Source: Armatimonas rosea (GTDB taxonomy: Bacteria; Armatimonadota; Armatimonadia; Armatimonadales; Armatimonadaceae). Taken from it: a stretch of 64,000 nt of DNA. The position numbers were made by a program, and so were the translations under genes. Below the pieces are notes generated by a model. The model did no database searches. It had not been told where the DNA came from and saw only the letters and a program-made list of their open reading frames with translations. Below, one piece after another: positions 61,699 through 64,000 of this stretch; within the stretch, counting starts at the first letter, position 1; the number at the start of each line of letters is the position of its first letter. The DNA lies in the NCBI RefSeq assembly GCF_014202505.1, contig NZ_JACHGW010000003.1, positions 803,900-867,899 of the forward strand, read 5' to 3'.

Positions 61699-62727
61699 TT
61701 ACTCTCCCTCTTTGAGCAAGAAGCGGTTCGAGATCGCCTTGAACGAGAGCCGCCCAGCGAGAAGCAGGCTATTGCGCTCGACACGGGGCCGGATCACAAT
61801 CCCCTCGCGCTCGTTGCTGGTGCCGGCGTACTTGCCTTCGGCGAGGGCGAGCAGCGACTCCTGTGTGTGGTCAAAGCTCTCCCCCTCCTCGACAACCGGA
61901 ACCATCGGGAGGTTGGCCGACTCCAGAAACGCCCTGGCTTCGTCGTGGCTGAGGTACTTGCCCTGCTGCTGGTTGTAGACAGTGAAGGCAAAGAACTCCA
62001 GCGACTTCAGCCCGAGGCGGTTTTTCTGGATTCCCGGGCCGCAGATCTCACCCTGCACCGCCAGGTGTGGGGCTGTTCGTAGCGCGGCCTCGATCTCGTA
62101 CTTCTTGGCGATATTCCAGTAGTGGTTCGCCCCCTCGGTGATGCTCTGGTTGCGGCCACAGGCGTGGAACTCGTCGGTGCGTGGGTCGATACAGTAGGTC
62201 GCGCTGGTGCCGTCGCACTTGAGCGTGATGACATAGGGCAGGCCCCGTAGCTCGTCAAGGACACCGGGAACACTCTGCACGCGCATCTCATCGGTCTTGC
62301 GCACGAGCGGCGGGAACGGGCCACGGCAGTCGCCCATGCCAGAGGGAATCGCGGGCTCCCACTTGCCGACCCCCAGCGCTGCGGTGAGATCGTCACCCTC
62401 GCTGGGATTGGCTGGGAGCGCAAACTGCGACAGTGGCATGAGCAGGCCCTGGGAGAGTGCGCCCCGCAGGCGCATGGTCTTGATGCGGAAGCTCTCCGGG
62501 CGCGGCTGTGGGCCGTCGGCGTTGCGCGATGTCCACAGAAACGCGAGCTGTGGCAGGTCGGGCGGGATGGCATCGATCTCAAAGAACACCCCGAGTGCGC
62601 CGGGGGTGAACTCGCCCTTCTTGACGACGCACTGCCAGCCGTTGATCTGCGCCAGCTCGATAGCATCGGCGTTCTCGATAGGGTGGAGCGCCAGCACGCG
62701 CTGGACACTCGCCAGTTTTCTTTCCAT
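61699..62727 (-). CDS. Rnl5-type RNA ligase (DraRnl homologue)
   Basis: 342 aa, the length of Deinococcus radiodurans DraRnl. An N-terminal OB-like domain (about 1-120: LASVQRVLALHPIENADAIE) precedes a nucleotidyltransferase domain with motif I K170-CDG-TS, motif III/IIIa region (VQGEICGPGIQKN, LEFFAFTVYN), motif IV EGIVIRP and motif V SFKAISNRFLL. DraRnl seals 3'-OH/5'-phosphate RNA nicks in duplexes, including those with a DNA strand. The physiological role is unknown. Confidence 0.85.
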   Translation of the reverse strand: MERKLASVQRVLALHPIENADAIELAQINGWQCVVKKGEFTPGALGVFFEIDAIPPDLPQLAFLWTSRNADGPQPRPESFRIKTMRLRGALSQGLLMPLSQFALPANPSEGDDLTAALGVGKWEPAIPSGMGDCRGPFPPLVRKTDEMRVQSVPGVLDELRGLPYVITLKCDGTSATYCIDPRTDEFHACGRNQSITEGANHYWNIAKKYEIEAALRTAPHLAVQGEICGPGIQKNRLGLKSLEFFAFTVYNQQQGKYLSHDEARAFLESANLPMVPVVEEGESFDHTQESLLALAEGKYAGTSNEREGIVIRPRVERNSLLLAGRLSFKAISNRFLLKEGE

Positions 62728-62780
62728 GACCTACATTGTCGGCTCGGCGCGTGCATTTGGTAAAAGCGATTTGCAGGCTG

Positions 62781-62789
62781 TGCTATACT
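62781..62789 (+). promoter_or_regulatory. extended -10 promoter of first haem-GPx gene
   Basis: TGCTATACT (TGn plus TATACT) ends 7 nt before the ATG at 62797, so transcription would start at or near the first codon and the mRNA may be leaderless. No ribosome binding site is visible. Confidence 0.5.
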
Positions 62790-62796
62790 CTCGGCG

Positions 62797-63573
62797 ATGC
62801 ACCCCTGGCTCCGAACCTACGTCTGGCTCGCGGTTCTGCTGTTGAGTACACCGGCCTTGGCGCGCCCGGACTACGCCAAGAAGGAGAAGGTGGACTGTGG
62901 CTACTGCCATGTCAATATCGCGGCGGGCTACTTTACCTACCGTGGGCTGTACTACCGGCTGCACCGCTACTCCTTTGCGAACTTCGACAATGTCGCGGAG
63001 GCGAGGCTCGCCGGTGTCAAGCCCGATTTTGTGGGCAACGATGCGGCTCCGACCAATCCCGATTACCCGAATGTGAAGGTCGCACCCGTGCTGAACTTCA
63101 CGATGAAGGACATTCTTGGCAACCCGGTGAAGCTGTCCCGCTACGAAGGCAGTGTCGTGCTGGTGGTGAATGTCGCGTCCAAGTGCGGCAACACGCCCCA
63201 GTACAAGAGCCTTGAGACGCTCTACGAGAAGTACAAGGACAAGGGTCTTGTGGTTCTTGGCTTCCCTTGCAACGACTTCGGTGCGCAGGAGCCCGGCACG
63301 GAGAAAGAGATCAAGGAGTTCTGCGAGGCGACCTACAAGGTTGCGTTCCCGATGTTCTCCAAGGTTGCGGTGAAGGGTGATGCAACCGCGCCGCTGTACA
63401 AGTTCCTGACCGACAAGGCGACCAACCCCAAGTTCAGCGGCCCGATCGAGTGGAACTTCGCCAAGTTCATCATTGGCCGCCACGGTGAGATCCTTGGCCG
63501 CGTCAAGGCCGGCACCGATCCGCTGACCCCTGCCGTGGTCGCAGAGATCGAGAAAGCACTCGCCGCTAAGTAA
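62797..63573 (+). CDS. exported c-type cytochrome-glutathione peroxidase fusion
   Basis: 258 aa. Signal peptide MHPWLRTYVWLAVLLLSTPA ends at ALA. Haem motif CGYCH is at 34-38, in a region of about 60 residues. From about 97 a full glutathione peroxidase domain follows: VVNVASKCGNTPQY with peroxidatic C130, LGFPCNDFGAQEPGTEKEI with the Gln, and IEWNFAKF with the Trp-Asn. Cys replaces Sec. Haem attachment implies export and electron supply from a cytochrome rather than glutathione. A second copy follows. Confidence 0.8.
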   Translation: MHPWLRTYVWLAVLLLSTPALARPDYAKKEKVDCGYCHVNIAAGYFTYRGLYYRLHRYSFANFDNVAEARLAGVKPDFVGNDAAPTNPDYPNVKVAPVLNFTMKDILGNPVKLSRYEGSVVLVVNVASKCGNTPQYKSLETLYEKYKDKGLVVLGFPCNDFGAQEPGTEKEIKEFCEATYKVAFPMFSKVAVKGDATAPLYKFLTDKATNPKFSGPIEWNFAKFIIGRHGEILGRVKAGTDPLTPAVVAEIEKALAAK

Positions 63574-63586
63574 GCGCGAGTTGATA

Positions 63587-63595
63587 TGCTATACT
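63587..63595 (+). promoter_or_regulatory. extended -10 promoter of second haem-GPx gene
   Basis: TGCTATACT again, identical to 62781-62789. Here a leader of about 48 nt and AAGGA precede ATG 63650. Shared promoter core points to recent duplication including the control region. Confidence 0.5.
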
Positions 63596-63649
63596 TGGGA
63601 TGGTATCAAACCACCTCGACCCTCTTCCAAGTAAGGAACCAAACACGAA

Positions 63650-64000
63650 ATGCTAAAACAACTTCTCAAGAATGCTGCGCTGGCGGTGCTCGCCGCGGCA
63701 GCTTTCCTGACCGTCGGCTCGTCGGCGAAGGCAACCCCTGCGTTTGCGGCGAAAGAGAAGCAGAAGTGTAACTACTGCCACCTCGCCTCGGGCAAGAACC
63801 CCCGCAACTTCCGCGGCATCTACTACAAGCTCAACAACTTCTCGCTCGCGGGATTTGACAATGTTGCTGAGGCCAAGCTGGCTGGTGTCAAGCCCGAGGC
63901 CCTCGGCAACGATGCGGCTCCGACCAATCCCGATTACCCGAATGTGAAGGTCGCACCCGTGCTGAACTTCACGATGAAGGACATTCTTGGCAACCCGGTG
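63650..64000 (+). CDS. second cytochrome c-type/GPx-like protein (cut by window end)
   Basis: First 117 codons only. Signal peptide MLKQLLKNAALAVLAAAAFL ends near AKA. Haem motif CNYCH at 40-44. GIYYKLNNFSLAGFDNVAEA parallels the first copy, and the last 96 nt in the window are identical to 63034-63129 of that gene, running into VLNFTMKDILGNPV where the GPx domain begins. So a peroxidase domain probably follows. Confidence 0.8.
   Translation, partial: MLKQLLKNAALAVLAAAAFLTVGSSAKATPAFAAKEKQKCNYCHLASGKNPRNFRGIYYKLNNFSLAGFDNVAEAKLAGVKPEALGNDAAPTNPDYPNVKVAPVLNFTMKDILGNPV

Overview
The window is about 64 kb of high-GC bacterial chromosome, densely packed on both strands, with short intergenic gaps and many 1-4 nt start/stop overlaps. 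It most likely comes from the Armatimonadota. The best clue is a DUF1559-type prepilin (12442-13251) whose pilin helix runs straight into the [12 protein letters not shown] block and which carries the H-x9-DG motif; I know this combination as characteristic of Armatimonadota, and in related form of Planctomycetes. The lineage is an inference. I saw no tRNA, rRNA, CRISPR array or prophage.

Layout. 1-3982: start of a citrate synthase gene (minus), a beta-propeller protein, a DUF2231 membrane protein, and prfB with a programmed +1 frameshift followed by a 5'-nucleotidase C-terminal-domain protein. 3986-7173: Fe-S assembly operon iscR-iscS-iscU-iscA-hscB (minus) with its promoter and a candidate operator. 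7220-10486: pilB-pilT motor ATPases and a strong terminator. 10499-16618: M61 peptidase, DUF1559 prepilin with a 64-aa membrane partner, a ManD-type mannonate dehydratase, a Uma2 protein and a repeat protein. 16615-21831: ABC-F ATPase, cyclophilin, a RAYT transposase framed by 47/48-nt inverted repeats, and a solute-binding-protein/permease fusion. 21907-24484: DHH/CBS pyrophosphatase-like protein, DUF1385 protein, bL31 type B. 24647-32118: barrel-like secreted protein, two TPR paralogues and a SIR2-TPR protein downstream of rpsR-ssb-rpsF-rpsT and two hypotheticals. 32202-38728: small paralogous proteins, two PhyH dioxygenases, ankyrin protein, a LolA-like protein and a TlpA-like protein with an in-frame UGA at its redox motif. 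38706-46653: PAP2, a homing-endonuclease-associated-repeat protein, a DUF5685 protein, an ABC exporter with DinB and DUF1854 neighbours, GNAT, APH-like kinase, SUKH. 46750-52476: acyltransferase plus MsbA-like flippase, FAH-family protein, aspartic protease with PDZ, ychF. 52538-61504: GMPP/PMM-like fusion, small hypotheticals, tandem SGNH hydrolases, a secreted protein with a GspG-like tail, an ABC exporter. 61699-64000: Rnl5-type RNA ligase and two tandem cytochrome-c-motif glutathione peroxidases, the second cut by the window end.

Main points of interest. (1) A TlpA/thioredoxin-fold gene whose UGA sits exactly at the first Cys of WCGPC, giving UGPC, with the downstream frame intact: candidate selenoprotein or recent nonsense mutation. 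(2) Two adjacent exported proteins that put a CxxCH haem motif before a glutathione peroxidase domain and share a 96-nt identical block. (3) A SIR2-TPR gene whose ribosome binding site lies inside the terminator hairpin of the upstream rpsR. (4) A RAYT element with long terminal inverted repeats, a dispersed hairpin repeat family (43312-43473 and 61534-61690), and a nested palindrome at 35613-35732. (5) A GDP-mannose pyrophosphorylase fused to a phosphomannomutase-like domain that has lost its catalytic motifs.

Most of the rest is ordinary housekeeping: translation (prfB, rpsF, rpsR, rpsT, rpmE2, ychF), Fe-S assembly, type IV pilus motors and envelope lipid/sugar metabolism.
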